From Mixta calida (GTDB lineage: Bacteria; Pseudomonadota; Gammaproteobacteria; Enterobacterales; Enterobacteriaceae): DNA of 64,000 bases. The stretch covers positions 2,214,540-2,278,539 of the forward strand of contig NZ_CP026378.1 in NCBI RefSeq assembly GCF_002953215.1. The letters run 5' to 3'. How positions within the stretch are numbered: the stretch's first letter is position 1; every line of letters begins with the position of its first letter. Below are positions 36,462 to 46,672 of this stretch, one piece after another. Below the pieces are notes generated by a model. The model searched no databases and was not told the DNA's origin. It saw nothing but the letters and a program-made list of their open reading frames with translations. A program made the position numbers and the translations under genes.

Positions 36462-37930
36462 AAGCATAATTCCTTACGCGGTTGTTTCAGCGCCTGAAAA
36501 CGCGACCAGCCGTCGGTTAGCGCGCTGTCTGTGAGAGGGTTAATCAGTCGGGATGGAAAATTTTGCGCAACGCAGCGGCGGAAAGCCTCGACGTCCGCTA
36601 GCTCGCCGCGGGCGATCAGCTGACTGCCGATATTGCCGAGCGTGGAGGCCTCGACCGGCCCGATGCTGACCGGCAGCTGGCAGGCGTTGGCGCAGAGCTG
36701 GTTCAGCAGCGGGTTTTGGCTGCCGCCGCCGACAATATGCAGACGGCTAAAGGGTGACCCGCGCAGCGCCGACAGCTCCTCCATCACCTCGCGATAGAGC
36801 AGCGCCAGGCTGTCGAAAATGGTCCGCGCCAGCGCGACCGGGCTGTGCGGCACCGGCATCGCCTGTTCCGCGCAGGCGTCCTGAATTTCGCGCACCATGC
36901 TGGCCGGATTGATGTAGCGGGCGTCGTTGGCGTCGATAATCGCCTGACAGGCGGGATAACGCGCGGCTTCCTCGATCAGCGCGCAGAGGTCTTCAATTTG
37001 CAGCTCGTCGCAGACGCGCTGCAGCAGCCACAGCCCCATAATGTTTTTCAGCACGCGGTAACGCCCTTCCGCCCCGCCTTCATTGGTGATATTGGCGCTC
37101 AGCGCGGCGGCGCTGTTGAACGGCGTCGCGCTTTCAAAGCCGAGCAGCGACCAGGTGCCGGAGCAGAGATAAGCCTCATCGGACGCGCCCAGCGGCGTCG
37201 CCAACACCGCGCTGGCGGTATCGTGCGTGGCGACCGCCACCAGCGGAATGCGCAGTCCGCTGCGGCTCTGCCACTCGCCGACCTGCGTTCCCGGCTGACG
37301 CGGTTTGCCGAACCACGCCGCACGCGCGCCCGCCCAGCGGAGCAGTTCGCTGTCCCATTCGCCGGTTTTCAGGTTAAGCAGCTGCGTGGTGCTGGCGTTG
37401 GTGTACTCCCAGTTAAGCTGTCCGGTTAGCCGGTATTGCAGATAATCCGGGATCATCAGCACATGGGCGACCTCGTCCACCAGATCGGGATGCGTCTGGC
37501 TAAAGGCGCGCAGCTGATAAAGCGTATTAAAAGGCAGAAACTGGATGCCGGTATGTTGCCAGATAAGATCGCGTCCCAGCTCGCGCTGCGCCTGCGCCAT
37601 CAGGCCGTGGGTGCGCTTGTCGCGGTAAGAGACCGGCAGGCCGACGCGCTCGCCCGCCTGGTTCAGCATCACTACGTCCACGCCCCAGGTGTCGATGCCG
37701 ATGCTCTCCGGCACGATCCCGCTCTCCAGCAGCTGCTCCAGTCCGTCACGGATCGCCTGCTCCAGCGCGTCGATATCCCAGCAGTCATACCCTTCCGACT
37801 GATGACGCCGGTTGGCGAAACGGCCAATCTGCTCCAGCGTCAGTGATTGCGCTTCCGGCTGGTAGCGCGCCAGCATGATGCGGCCGCTCGAGGCGCCGAG
37901 GTCGATGGCAACAAAATTGCGGTGCGTCAT
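36458..37930 (-). CDS. rhaB: Rhamnulokinase
   Basis: 490 residues, FGGY-family kinase that phosphorylates L-rhamnulose at O-1 with ATP. N-terminal phosphate loop [23 protein letters not shown] with the catalytic Asp region; adenosine part [15 protein letters not shown] and [14 protein letters not shown]. First gene of the rhaBADM operon, transcribed leftward and divergent from rhaSR. ATG 37930 matches the E. coli N-terminus. Confidence 0.96.
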   Translation of the reverse strand: MTHRNFVAIDLGASSGRIMLARYQPEAQSLTLEQIGRFANRRHQSEGYDCWDIDALEQAIRDGLEQLLESGIVPESIGIDTWGVDVVMLNQAGERVGLPVSYRDKRTHGLMAQAQRELGRDLIWQHTGIQFLPFNTLYQLRAFSQTHPDLVDEVAHVLMIPDYLQYRLTGQLNWEYTNASTTQLLNLKTGEWDSELLRWAGARAAWFGKPRQPGTQVGEWQSRSGLRIPLVAVATHDTASAVLATPLGASDEAYLCSGTWSLLGFESATPFNSAAALSANITNEGGAEGRYRVLKNIMGLWLLQRVCDELQIEDLCALIEEAARYPACQAIIDANDARYINPASMVREIQDACAEQAMPVPHSPVALARTIFDSLALLYREVMEELSALRGSPFSRLHIVGGGSQNPLLNQLCANACQLPVSIGPVEASTLGNIGSQLIARGELADVEAFRRCVAQNFPSRLINPLTDSALTDGWSRFQALKQPRKELCL

Positions 37931-38228
37931 AAGATTCGCTTCCTGATGAAACATGCTCACCAGTGTAAAATGCTGCGAATTCGCCACCTTACTGACACTG
38001 CCACTCTTTGCGTCCGGCTGGCAGGGGCGTCAAGAAAGACGTGAAGCAACTCACAGTTCTGTTTTTCACTCGTCTGACATAACGATGTGACACTTGCCGC
38101 AATTCTGAAGATTTTCAGCTGTTTCTTGAAAAATTAACCGCTTAAGCCTGTTTTGCGGTGCAAAATTCAAGGTAAGTTAAGCCCGCGCTGGCTAGTATCG
38201 GTCCCATGCAGAATAACGAGGACGTATC
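37931..38228. promoter_or_regulatory. Divergent rhaB-rhaS control region
   Basis: 298 bases. A CRP site at 38040-38055 (CGTGA-AGCAAC-TCACA, nine of ten) is central. An inverted pair CTTGAAAAATT (38125-38135) / AAATTCAAG (38163-38171) lies where RhaR binds upstream of rhaSR in relatives. A -10 like TAGTAT is at 38193-38198, about 30 bases before the rhaS ATG. RhaS and RhaR binding is family knowledge; the half-sites are inferred. Confidence 0.65.
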
Positions 38229-39053
38229 ATGACCGTGTTACACAGCGCTGACTTTTTTCCTGACGGCGACCTGCCGGTGGCGGTTGAGCCGCGAGCGCCG
38301 CAGGGCGTATTCCCGGAACACCACCATGATTTTCATGAGATCGTGCTGGTGGAACAGGGGGCGGGCATCCATATCTTCAACGGCCAGCCTCAGTCGCTGT
38401 GCGGCGGCTGCGTCTGTTTCGTGCGCGATCACGACAGGCACCTTTATGAGCAGACCGAGAACCTCTATTTAACCAACGTGCTGTGGCGCGGCCCGCAGGC
38501 GTTTCGCTTTCTCGCCGGGTTACAGGATCTGCTGCCGCAGGAACACGATGGCCGCTACCCTTCTCACTGGCGCATCAGCAATCGGGTGATGGCGCAGGCG
38601 AAGACGCTGGTGGCGCAGTTGCAGGAGCCCGACGGCGGCGACGCCACTGAACAGCGCGTGCGGCAGGAGCTGACCTTTATGCAGCTGCTGGTGCTGCTGC
38701 GCCAGGGCTGTCGCGAACAGGAGAGCGACGCGCAGGAGGCGCGGCTGCTGCGGCTGCTTGACTGGCTGAATGAACACTACAGCGAAGATGTCGACTGGGA
38801 TGCGCTGGCCGATCGCTTTTCGCTGTCGCTGCGCACGCTGCATCGTCAGCTGAAGCAGCAAACCGGCAGCACGCCGCAGCGTTATCTGAACCGGCTGCGG
38901 CTGTTGCAGGCGCGGCACCTGCTGCGCCACAGCGATATGCGCATCACGGATATCGCTTTTCAGTGCGGATTCGGCGACAGCAACCATTTTTCGACGCTGT
39001 TCCGCCGGGAATTTGGCTGTGCGCCGCGCGCCGAGCGACAGCAGATGTGGTAA
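38229..39053 (+). CDS. rhaS: L-rhamnose operon activator RhaS
   Basis: 274 residues. AraC-family activator of rhaBAD and rhaT. The N-terminal cupin sensor (about 1-165, [18 protein letters not shown]) binds L-rhamnose; the C-terminal pair of helix-turn-helix units (about 180-274) contains [20 protein letters not shown] and [21 protein letters not shown] ribosome site GAGGAC precedes the ATG. rhaR follows after 12 bases. Confidence 0.96.
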   Translation: MTVLHSADFFPDGDLPVAVEPRAPQGVFPEHHHDFHEIVLVEQGAGIHIFNGQPQSLCGGCVCFVRDHDRHLYEQTENLYLTNVLWRGPQAFRFLAGLQDLLPQEHDGRYPSHWRISNRVMAQAKTLVAQLQEPDGGDATEQRVRQELTFMQLLVLLRQGCREQESDAQEARLLRLLDWLNEHYSEDVDWDALADRFSLSLRTLHRQLKQQTGSTPQRYLNRLRLLQARHLLRHSDMRITDIAFQCGFGDSNHFSTLFRREFGCAPRAERQQMW

Positions 39054-39065
39054 AGGGAGAAAAAT

Positions 39066-39938
39066 ATGGCGCTGATACTGGCGAAAGCGGACTACTTTCC
39101 CTCGGAGGCGATGCCGGTCGCGGTGGCCGATCGTGCGCCGCAGCCCTCTTTCCCGCCGCATCGCCATGAATTCAGCGAAATCGTCATTGTCTGGCGCGGC
39201 AACGGCCTGCATGTGCTCAACGACCGCCCCTGGCTGGTAACCTGCGGTGACCTTTTCTACATCCAGCACAGCGACTGCCACAGCTACGAGTCGGTAAACG
39301 ATCTGGTGCTGGATAATATTCTCTACTGTCCTGAACGCTTTCGCCTTGGTCTCGACTGGTCGCAGCTGCTGCCGCTGGACGACGCCGACTACCGCGCTCA
39401 CTGGCGTTTAACCACGCGCGGCATGGCGCTGGCGCGCGGCGTGATTTTACAGCTGGAGCAGGAAAGCCGTAAAACCGACCTGCTCTCCATGCAGCTGGCG
39501 GAGGCGCTGTTTTTGCAGCTGGCGCTGATTTTACGCCGCCACCGCTACGTCGCCGAGCGCGCCGGGGAACTGCCCGAAGGCGAACAGCTCGATCTGCTGA
39601 TGTCGGCGATTCAGGCCAGCACCGGCCGCCCCTTCGATCTCGCCGCCTTTTGCCACCACAATCAGCTCAGCGAACGCGCGCTGAAGCAGCTGTTTCGCCA
39701 GCAAACCGGCATGACGATTGGCCACTATCTGCGTCAGCTGCAGCTCTGTCAGGCGAAATATTTGCTGCGCAGCACCGACCTGCTGATTGGCGAGGTGGCG
39801 GCGCGCTGCGGCTTCGACGACAGCAACTACTTCTCCGCCGTGTTTACCCGCGAAACCCATTTCACCCCCAGCGCCTGGCGTCAACGCTTCGAGCGCGCCG
39901 GTAAACATGCACAGCCGGTGATTGAACGTCAAAAATAA
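39066..39938 (+). CDS. rhaR: L-rhamnose activator RhaR
   Basis: 290 residues, the normal RhaR length. AraC-family activator that turns on rhaSR in L-rhamnose. N-terminal cupin ([18 protein letters not shown]); C-terminal DNA-binding domain with [20 protein letters not shown] and [20 protein letters not shown]. It starts [20 protein letters not shown] with GGGAG before it. It forms the rhaSR operon with rhaS and converges on rhaT across a strong hairpin. Confidence 0.96.
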   Translation: MALILAKADYFPSEAMPVAVADRAPQPSFPPHRHEFSEIVIVWRGNGLHVLNDRPWLVTCGDLFYIQHSDCHSYESVNDLVLDNILYCPERFRLGLDWSQLLPLDDADYRAHWRLTTRGMALARGVILQLEQESRKTDLLSMQLAEALFLQLALILRRHRYVAERAGELPEGEQLDLLMSAIQASTGRPFDLAAFCHHNQLSERALKQLFRQQTGMTIGHYLRQLQLCQAKYLLRSTDLLIGEVAARCGFDDSNYFSAVFTRETHFTPSAWRQRFERAGKHAQPVIERQK

Positions 39939-39947
39939 CATGGCCAG

Positions 39948-39978
39948 GCGCATCGCGCAGATGATCTGCGCGATGCGC
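39948..39978. terminator. Bidirectional hairpin between rhaR and rhaT
   Basis: Perfect 14-bp stem GCGCATCGCGCAGA / TCTGCGCGATGCGC with a 3-nt loop. No long U-tract, but the position between converging operons and the stability argue for termination. Confidence 0.75.
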
Positions 39979-39990
39979 TTGTCGCGCCGT

Positions 39991-41025
39991 TTAGCCCGCC
40001 ATGCCCATGCCGACGATATTCGCCGCGAGGATAATCACCAGGCATCCGACTGACAGCACGCTGACCGGGCGACGTCCAACCGCATGCCACTCTTTCATCA
40101 GCAGCCCGACAATGCCGCCGCACAGCACATAAAGACTCATATGCAGCATCCAGCTGACAAAGTCATACTGCGCCGGAATATTGGCGTGTCCCCAGGCGTA
40201 GAAGAAAAACTGCAAATACCACATCAGACCGCCCAACATGGCGAAGGCGATATTGGCGCCCAACAGCGGCTTCGCCAGCGAAAAGTCGGCGCGGATCGAC
40301 AGCGAAGGCTTCACCGCCAGGCGGATAAAGCAGTACGCCAGGTTGACCAGCGCGCCGCCGCCCATGATCACCACATAGCTGGGCAGCGCCACGTAAAGCG
40401 GATTGATCCCTGCGGCGGCGGCCGCTTCGTGCATCGGCTTCGCCGCGTCCATGGCAAACGACATCCCGGCGGAAAATATGCCGCACAGCACCGCCAGCAC
40501 CAGCCCTTTTTTCAGATTGAACTCCTCGGCGCTAATGCCGAGCGCACGCTCTTTCAGGAAGCCAGCGCGCGAGACGATTGCGACGCCCACCAGCGCGATC
40601 AGCACGCCCAGCAGCGTCATGCGGCCGCCGGTGGAGCTGAACAGCACCATAAAGCGTCCCTGCAACAGCGGCGTCATTAGCGTACCTACCACCAGCGTAA
40701 TGCCGATAGCGATGCCGATGCCCATCGACATGCCGAGATAGCGCATCGTCAACCCGTAGTTGACGTTGCCGATGCCCCACATGGCGCCGAAGAGAAATAC
40801 CGGCGTCAGCTGCGCAAGTGAAAACTGCTGATAGTAACTCCAGAAATCAGGCAGCAGCACGGCGCTGACCGCCCAGGGCAGAATCAGCCATGACATGACG
40901 CCGCCCACTGACCACATGGTTTCCCAGGACCAGTGCCTGACGCGTTTAAACGGGGCATAAAAGCAGGCGGCGCTGGCGGCGCCCACCAAATGCCAGAAAA
41001 TGCCGGCAAGGATTGCGTTGTTCAT
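39991..41025 (-). CDS. rhaT: L-rhamnose/H+ symporter
   Basis: 344 residues, 10 helices, its own drug/metabolite-like family. Inner-membrane importer of L-rhamnose and L-lyxose with protons. It follows E. coli RhaT ([57 protein letters not shown]). ATG 41025 is preceded by TAAGGAATA. RhaS activates it in E. coli. It is divergent from aldA. Confidence 0.96.
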   Translation of the reverse strand: MNNAILAGIFWHLVGAASAACFYAPFKRVRHWSWETMWSVGGVMSWLILPWAVSAVLLPDFWSYYQQFSLAQLTPVFLFGAMWGIGNVNYGLTMRYLGMSMGIGIAIGITLVVGTLMTPLLQGRFMVLFSSTGGRMTLLGVLIALVGVAIVSRAGFLKERALGISAEEFNLKKGLVLAVLCGIFSAGMSFAMDAAKPMHEAAAAAGINPLYVALPSYVVIMGGGALVNLAYCFIRLAVKPSLSIRADFSLAKPLLGANIAFAMLGGLMWYLQFFFYAWGHANIPAQYDFVSWMLHMSLYVLCGGIVGLLMKEWHAVGRRPVSVLSVGCLVIILAANIVGMGMAG

Positions 41026-41421
41026 CGTTATTCCTTAGTAGGGTTGAGGCCAGCAGGAGAAGGTTCTCCCGGTTACCGCGAGTCTAAAGAGTTCATTTCC
41101 TGGTCAGCCTTTCGCTGACTGCCCGCCTGTAGGGCACTGTGGCAAAAATAAGCAGGTGGGCTCGATATCGATCACAAATTCATTACATTGTCGCCGCCGG
41201 GACGCAGAAGTGAACTGATACCCTAACCGCTTAACCTGAAAGCTAATTTTCTTCTTATGCCGTTCTGCGCAGCTTGATCCGTGCATTTTTGCCATTTCAC
41301 AAAACCGCATGGCAATCAGAAGAAGGTGTTCCGCACCTTCCCAGGTCAAGGTGGAAAAAATCAACAGTTTTATATCTTTTTGTTAACAACAGATCGCAGG
41401 ATTAATAACGGAGAGCGGCAG
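41026..41421. other. rhaT-aldA intergenic region
   Basis: 396 bases holding both divergent promoters. A hairpin GAAGGTG / CACCTTC (41322-41340) lies about 80 bases before aldA, and an inverted pair TGCCA / TGGCA (41290-41314) before it. I see no gene here and no clear CRP site. Confidence 0.45.
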
Positions 41422-42864
41422 ATGACCACCAGTCAAAAACAGATGTTTATCGACGGCGAATTTCAGTCTCATCAGGGCGCGTGGATTGAGGTGATCAACC
41501 CGGCGACGGAAGCGGTCATCGCGCAGGTGCCGGAAGGCAGCGCGGAGGACGCGCGCCGCGCTATCGACGCCGCCGCCGCGGCGCAGCCGGGCTGGGAAGC
41601 GCTGCCAGCAGTGGAGCGCGGCGTCTGGCTGCATAAGATCGCCGCCGGGATTCGCCAGCGCGAGGCGGAGCTGACCGCCACGATTGTCGCCGAAGGGGGC
41701 AAAACGCAGGGGCTGGCGCAAACCGAGGTGCTGTTTACCGCCGACTACCTGGACTATATGGCGGAGTGGGCGCGCCGTTACGAAGGCGATATCGTGCAAA
41801 GCGATCGCCCTAATGAAAATATCTTTGTGTTCAAAAAGGCGATTGGCGTCACCACCGGCATTCTGCCGTGGAACTTCCCCTTCTTTCTTATCGCGCGTAA
41901 AGCAGCGCCAGCGCTGATTACCGGTAATACCATCGTGCTGAAGCCCAGCGAAGTCACGCCGGTCAACGCGGCGATCTTTGCGGAAATTGTCCAGCAGGTC
42001 GGGCTGCCGAAGGGAGTATTTAATATCGTTTTCGGCTATGGGCCAGTCGTGGGCCAGGAGCTGGCCGCCAACCCGAAGGTAGGCATGGTGAGCCTGACCG
42101 GCAGCGTCAACGCCGGGATTCAGACGATGACCGCCGCCGCGCAGAACGTGACCAAAGTGTCGCTGGAGCTGGGCGGCAAAGCGCCCGCTATCGTCATGAA
42201 CGACGCCGATCTCGATCTGGCGGTCAGGGCGATTGTCAACTCGCGCATCATCAACAGCGGCCAGGTGTGCAACTGCGCTGAGCGGGTCTATGTGCAAGAA
42301 GGGATCTATGACGCCTTTATGACGCGCCTGTCCGCCGCCTTCAGCAAAATAACCTGGGGCGATCCGGCGGAACAGCGCGACATCGATATGGGGCCGCTCA
42401 TCAACGCTGACGCCCTGAAGCGCGTGGAGGAGAAAGTCGCGCGTGCCATTGAACAGGGCGCGCAGCTGGTCACCGGCGGCAAACGCGCCGGGACCACCGG
42501 CTATTTTTTCCAGCCGACGATTCTGAGCGGCGTGAAGCAGGAGATGACGATTATGCGCGAAGAAATTTTTGGCCCGGTACTGCCGGTGACGACCTTCAGC
42601 ACGCTGGACGAGGCGATCGCGCTGGCTAACGACAGCGAATACGGCCTGACCTCTTCACTCTATACGCAGAACCTGAATACGGCGATGGTTGCCCTGCGTC
42701 AGCTGAAATTTGGCGAGACCTATATCAACCGCGAAAATTTCGAGGCGATGCAGGGATTCCACGCTGGCTGGCGCAAGTCGGGCATTGGCGGCGCCGATGG
42801 TCGGCATGGGCTGGAAGAGTATTTACAGACGCACGTCGCCTATTTGCAGTTCAGCCAGTCCTGA
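41422..42864 (+). CDS. aldA: Lactaldehyde/glycolaldehyde dehydrogenase
   Basis: 480 residues. NAD-dependent aldehyde dehydrogenase that oxidises L-lactaldehyde, the aldolase product of rhamnose breakdown, to L-lactate; also glycolaldehyde. Blocks shared with E. coli AldA: ITGNTIVLKPSE, the catalytic Glu in VSLELGGKAPAIV, catalytic Cys in NSGQVCNCAERVYV, and QGFHAGWRKSGIGGADG. The start is ATG 41422 (GGAGAG upstream). Its place next to rhaT completes the rhamnose module; in E. coli aldA is far from rha. Confidence 0.96.
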   Translation: MTTSQKQMFIDGEFQSHQGAWIEVINPATEAVIAQVPEGSAEDARRAIDAAAAAQPGWEALPAVERGVWLHKIAAGIRQREAELTATIVAEGGKTQGLAQTEVLFTADYLDYMAEWARRYEGDIVQSDRPNENIFVFKKAIGVTTGILPWNFPFFLIARKAAPALITGNTIVLKPSEVTPVNAAIFAEIVQQVGLPKGVFNIVFGYGPVVGQELAANPKVGMVSLTGSVNAGIQTMTAAAQNVTKVSLELGGKAPAIVMNDADLDLAVRAIVNSRIINSGQVCNCAERVYVQEGIYDAFMTRLSAAFSKITWGDPAEQRDIDMGPLINADALKRVEEKVARAIEQGAQLVTGGKRAGTTGYFFQPTILSGVKQEMTIMREEIFGPVLPVTTFSTLDEAIALANDSEYGLTSSLYTQNLNTAMVALRQLKFGETYINRENFEAMQGFHAGWRKSGIGGADGRHGLEEYLQTHVAYLQFSQS

Positions 42865-42902
42865 GAGAGGAGTCACGCGGCGCAGTCCGAAGCCTGTCGT
42901 TA

Positions 42903-42919
42903 AAGTGACGTTGTCACCA
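42903..42919. promoter_or_regulatory. Palindromic candidate operator, copy 3
   Basis: AAGTGAC-GTT-GTCACC. The 13-mer core GTGACGTTGTCAC is identical to copy 1 at 9884-9896, and the left flank TGTCG(G)TT is alike too. It lies between the converging aldA and LacI-type genes, where no promoter is expected. Confidence 0.4.
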
Positions 42920-42978
42920 TAGCGCCGATGCATGCCTCGGCGCTTTATGCTGCTCGCCCGCGCCGCGTTTCAGGCCGT

Positions 42979-43902
42979 TCAGGGAGCAATCAGGCTGCCG
43001 CGCAGCGGTGGAAAAGCGACATTTTCACCGCCGATCAGCTGCAACGCACGCTGCGCCAGCATATCCAGCGGCCACGCCATCTGCGGCATCTCCGGCGCGC
43101 CGACGACCGGCACCGCGCCGTCGAGGCTGAAAACCATCACATCCTGCGGCACCTGACGCTGAAAGCTGCGCAGCAGCGCAATCGCCTCGCGGCTTTTGAT
43201 ATAGTCGGAGACCAGCAGCGCGTCGAAGGCGATATGACGATTGATCAGGGTTTGCAGCGCCACGCTGACCGATTCCTCCTCGCCGCACACCAGTTGACGA
43301 TTATAGGGCTGCGCCACGCTTTCCAGCGCCTCGCAATAGCCCGCCAGCACCTGCTCCGCCGCCTCGCCGTGGCTGAAGTTGAACAGCACGATTTTGCGTC
43401 GCTGCTGGCTGAACAGATAGTGACAGGCGGTCAGGCTGGCGAACTGATAGTCGATCGCCAGCTGCGGCCCGTCGCCGCCGTCGAGACAGTCGATCAATAC
43501 CGCCTGCTTCGCGTCGTCGGGCAGCGCGAAGCGCGCGCCCACTACCATTACCGCGTCGCAGCGCCCCGCTCCCAGCTCCTCCATCGCCTGCGACACCGCC
43601 GGCGCGCTGTTGGCGAAGCGCAGCAGCAGATGTTTGCCGTCCTGACTCAGCGCCTTTTCCAGCGCCTGCAGATAGCCGGTCGCCTGCTGCACATGCTCGG
43701 TCGCGCAGATGACGCCGACGCAGTGCGTTTTCTGGCGGGTAAGCGACTGCGCAATAACGTTGGGCTTATAGTTCAGCTTCTCAACGGCGCGCAGCACGGC
43801 GTCGCGGCTCTCCTCTTTAACGCCCCGGCTGCCGCTCAGCACCCGGGAAACGGTCGCTTTCGATACTTTTGCCAGGCGCGAAACATCATTAATACTCGCC
43901 AT
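42979..43902 (-). CDS. LacI-family repressor (AscG-like)
   Basis: 307 residues, slightly short for the family. N-terminal HTH INDVSRLAKVSKATVSRVLS with hinge YKPNVIAQSL; the periplasmic-binding-protein-like sensor (about 60-300) follows. Last gene of the beta-glucoside PTS operon, 27 bases after the glucosidase gene. The operator GGAAACCGGTTTCC upstream of the operon is the type used by AscG/GalR-like repressors, so self-regulation through the operon promoter is likely. The inducer is unknown. Confidence 0.9.
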   Translation of the reverse strand: MASINDVSRLAKVSKATVSRVLSGSRGVKEESRDAVLRAVEKLNYKPNVIAQSLTRQKTHCVGVICATEHVQQATGYLQALEKALSQDGKHLLLRFANSAPAVSQAMEELGAGRCDAVMVVGARFALPDDAKQAVLIDCLDGGDGPQLAIDYQFASLTACHYLFSQQRRKIVLFNFSHGEAAEQVLAGYCEALESVAQPYNRQLVCGEEESVSVALQTLINRHIAFDALLVSDYIKSREAIALLRSFQRQVPQDVMVFSLDGAVPVVGAPEMPQMAWPLDMLAQRALQLIGGENVAFPPLRGSLIAP

Positions 43903-43929
43903 AGATCTCCGTTGTTCTCCGCTCTTTCG

Positions 43930-45324
43930 CTATTTTTCAGCCAGCGTAAATCCATTCTCGCTGGCGACGCGCGCAAACCACTCACCGCTTTTTTTCACGC
44001 GGCGCTGCTGACTGTCAAGATCGAGCTGCACAAAACCGTAGCGGTTTTTATAGGCGTTGCTCCACGACCAGTTATCAATAAAGGTCCACATATGATACCC
44101 CAGGCAGCGCGAACCTTCCTGTAGCGCGCGGTGCAGCCAGATCAGATGATCGCGCACGAACTCGATGCGGTAATCATCCTCAATGCGGCCATCGCGGGCA
44201 AAACGCTGCTCGTCCTCCACGCCCATGCCGTTTTCAGAAATAAAACAGCGCGGGTTGCCGTAGTTCTCCCGCAGATCGCTGAGGATGTCGTAGATGCCCT
44301 TCTCATAGATCTCCCAGCCGCGATACGGATTCATTTTGCGGCCCGGCATCGCGTAGTGATCGAAAAACCATTCCGGCATAAAGGGGCTGTGCGGATTGAT
44401 CAGCGAATCGCGGCATTTCACCCGTCGCGGCTGATAGTAATTGACGCCGAGCAGGTCGACGCGCCCCGCCGCCAGCAGCGCCTCGTCGCCAGGCTGGCAG
44501 ACGGGCAACTGCTGATGCTCTTTCAGCAGCGCCACCAGCTCTGCGGGATAGCGTCCCAGCAGCGCCGGATCGAGAAAGCTGCGGTTGAAGAAGAGATCGG
44601 CGATGCGCGCCGCCTTCTCATCCGCCGGATGCGTCGATCGCGGATAAGAGGGCGTCAGGTTGAGAATGATGCCGATCTCGCCGCCGTAGCCGCCCTCCCG
44701 GAAGCGTCGCACCGCCAGCGCGTGCGCCAGCATAGTATGCCAGGCAACGGTAGCGGCGCGCTGGAAATCGACCACATTCGGATAGTGAAAGTCGTAGAGA
44801 TAGCCTCCTTCCACCGGCACAATAGGCTCGTTAAAGGTAAACCAGTGCTTTACCCGATCGCCAAACAGCCGGAAGCAGGTTTGCGCATATTCAGCGTAGG
44901 CCTCCACCACGTCGCGGCTTTCCCAGCCGCCCGCCTGCTGCATCGTCATCGGCATATCGAAATGAAACAGGTTGATAAAGGGAGTAATCCCCTGGCGCAG
45001 CATTTCGTCGATAATTTGGTTATAGAACGTTACCGCCTCCGGGTTGACCGCGCCGCGCCCGTCCGGGATCAGGCGCGACCAGGCGATCGAGGTGCGGAAG
45101 GTATTGTGCCGCAGCTGTTTCAGCAGCGCGATATCCTCGCGCCAGTGCTGATAAAAGGTGGAAGTGTGCGCCGGACCGATCTGGCGGTGAAAGCGCGTCG
45201 GCGCCTCCTCGAACCAGCGATCCCAGACGGTGGCGCTTTTGCCGAAGTTCAGGCTTTCGCCCTCGGTCTGCGGCGCGCTGCTGGCGCTGCCCCACCAGAA
45301 ATCTTGCGGAAACTGATAATCCAT
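43930..45324 (-). CDS. 6-phospho-beta-glucosidase, GH1
   Basis: 464 residues. Cytoplasmic GH1 TIM barrel that hydrolyses phosphorylated beta-glucosides brought in by the PTS. Acid/base Glu in FTFNEPIVPVEGGY; nucleophile Glu in CFISENGMGVED; N-terminal FPQDFWWGSASSAPQTEG. It is 13 bases from the IIC gene in the same operon. It belongs to the BglA/AscB/BglB group; an individual name cannot be given. Confidence 0.93.
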   Translation of the reverse strand: MDYQFPQDFWWGSASSAPQTEGESLNFGKSATVWDRWFEEAPTRFHRQIGPAHTSTFYQHWREDIALLKQLRHNTFRTSIAWSRLIPDGRGAVNPEAVTFYNQIIDEMLRQGITPFINLFHFDMPMTMQQAGGWESRDVVEAYAEYAQTCFRLFGDRVKHWFTFNEPIVPVEGGYLYDFHYPNVVDFQRAATVAWHTMLAHALAVRRFREGGYGGEIGIILNLTPSYPRSTHPADEKAARIADLFFNRSFLDPALLGRYPAELVALLKEHQQLPVCQPGDEALLAAGRVDLLGVNYYQPRRVKCRDSLINPHSPFMPEWFFDHYAMPGRKMNPYRGWEIYEKGIYDILSDLRENYGNPRCFISENGMGVEDEQRFARDGRIEDDYRIEFVRDHLIWLHRALQEGSRCLGYHMWTFIDNWSWSNAYKNRYGFVQLDLDSQQRRVKKSGEWFARVASENGFTLAEK

Positions 45325-45337
45325 TTAACGGTTCCTC

Positions 45338-46672
45338 TCAGGGTGTTTGTAAACCGGCGCCGGGCGCCGCAGCCGCCTGTTGGGCCTGCGCCTCCTGCTC
45401 CTGGCGCAGCAGGCTGCGCTCCCATGCCTTAACGAACGGCAGATAGATCAGCGCGGAAAGCATCATGCAGAACAGGCACATGATTACCGGGCTAAAGGCC
45501 CCGTTAGCGGCCCACGAAGCGCCGATCGGCGCAGGCGTAGTCCAGGGCGCCATCGACACCACCTGCGCCACCCAGCCCAGTTTGGTCGCGGTCCAGGCGA
45601 AGACGGCATTGATCATCGGCACCAGAATAAACGGCAGGAAAAACAGCGGGTTCATAATGATCGGCATGCCAAACAGGATCGGCTCGTTAATATTGAAGAA
45701 ACTCGGCACGATGCCCATTTTGCCAATGGTGCGCAGGTGCGCGGCGCGGCTTTTCAGCAGCAGGAACGCCAGCGGCAAGGTAGAGCCGACGCCGCCAATC
45801 AGCAAATAGAAGTCCCAAAAGCCCATCAGATAGGTGTGCGGCAGCGTCTGCCCCGCCTCCAGCGCCGCCTGGTTCGCCGCCAGGTTGGTCAGCCAGAACG
45901 GGTTCATAATACCGGTGACGATCAGCGCGCCGTGAATGCCGGCGAACCAGAGGATCTGGCAAATCAGCACCGACAGCAGCACCGCCGGCAGGGTGTCCGA
46001 GGCGGAAACCAGCGGTTGTAGCAGATGCATAATCGCTTCGGGAATGATCATACCGGTCCAGGAGGCGACCAGCAGGTTGAGCGGATGCAGCGTCGCCACG
46101 ATCACAATCACCGGGATAAGAATTTCAAACGAGCGCGCCACGCCGGTCGGCACCTCTTTCGGCAGGCGGATAGTGATGTTTTTGCGCTTAAGCAGCGCAT
46201 AAACCTCGGTGGTGTAAATGGCGGTGAGAATGGCGGTAAAGATGCCCTGCCCGGAGAAATAGTCGGTGGCGATATGACCGTCATGATAAGGCGCGGCCAC
46301 CAGCAGAAAGCCCATCAGCGCCAGCAAACCGGTCATAACCGGCTCCAGCTTATAGTGGCGCCCCAGACTGGCGCCGATGCCGGTGGAGATAAAAAAGGTC
46401 ATCACGCCCATGCTGAGATAGTAAGGCAGCATCAGCTGATCGCGATGGCGCAGCGAGAAGTCGAGCCAACCGCGGGCGAAGGCCCACTGGCTGTCGGCGG
46501 CGAACGGCAGAAAGATAAACACCAGCATAAAAGAGCCGATGATCATAAACGGCAGCGCCGCGACAAAACCGTCGCGGATGGCGATTACATGCCGCTGCTG
46601 ACCCACCGCGCCCGCCAGCGGCGTGATCTTACGTTCGATGACATTAATTAAGCCCTGGTAAAGTGACGACAT
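45338..46672 (-). CDS. PTS cellobiose/beta-glucoside-type IIC permease
   Basis: 444 residues, about ten membrane segments. Membrane channel of a lactose/cellobiose-family PTS (ChbC/CelB type). Family parts: VIAIRDGFVAALPFMIIGSF, the loop with NINEPILFGMPIIMNP that contacts substrate, and WAANGAFSPVIM. Its start overlaps the IIB stop by one base (TAATG), so they are translationally coupled. Confidence 0.92.
   Translation of the reverse strand: MSSLYQGLINVIERKITPLAGAVGQQRHVIAIRDGFVAALPFMIIGSFMLVFIFLPFAADSQWAFARGWLDFSLRHRDQLMLPYYLSMGVMTFFISTGIGASLGRHYKLEPVMTGLLALMGFLLVAAPYHDGHIATDYFSGQGIFTAILTAIYTTEVYALLKRKNITIRLPKEVPTGVARSFEILIPVIVIVATLHPLNLLVASWTGMIIPEAIMHLLQPLVSASDTLPAVLLSVLICQILWFAGIHGALIVTGIMNPFWLTNLAANQAALEAGQTLPHTYLMGFWDFYLLIGGVGSTLPLAFLLLKSRAAHLRTIGKMGIVPSFFNINEPILFGMPIIMNPLFFLPFILVPMINAVFAWTATKLGWVAQVVSMAPWTTPAPIGASWAANGAFSPVIMCLFCMMLSALIYLPFVKAWERSLLRQEQEAQAQQAAAAPGAGLQTP

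Noticed and set aside
41161-41200. CRP site (CTCGA-TATCGA-TCACA) between rhaT and aldA
   Set aside because: Only one half matches the consensus; too weak to report.
42928-44124. 398-codon open frame on the + strand opposite the LacI gene
   Set aside because: Antisense to a clear LacI-family gene and the end of the GH1 gene; no motif.
44131-45432. 433-codon open frame on the + strand opposite the glucosidase gene
   Set aside because: It is antisense to a well-supported GH1 gene, has an Arg/His/Gln-rich composition with no motif, and is an effect of high GC content.
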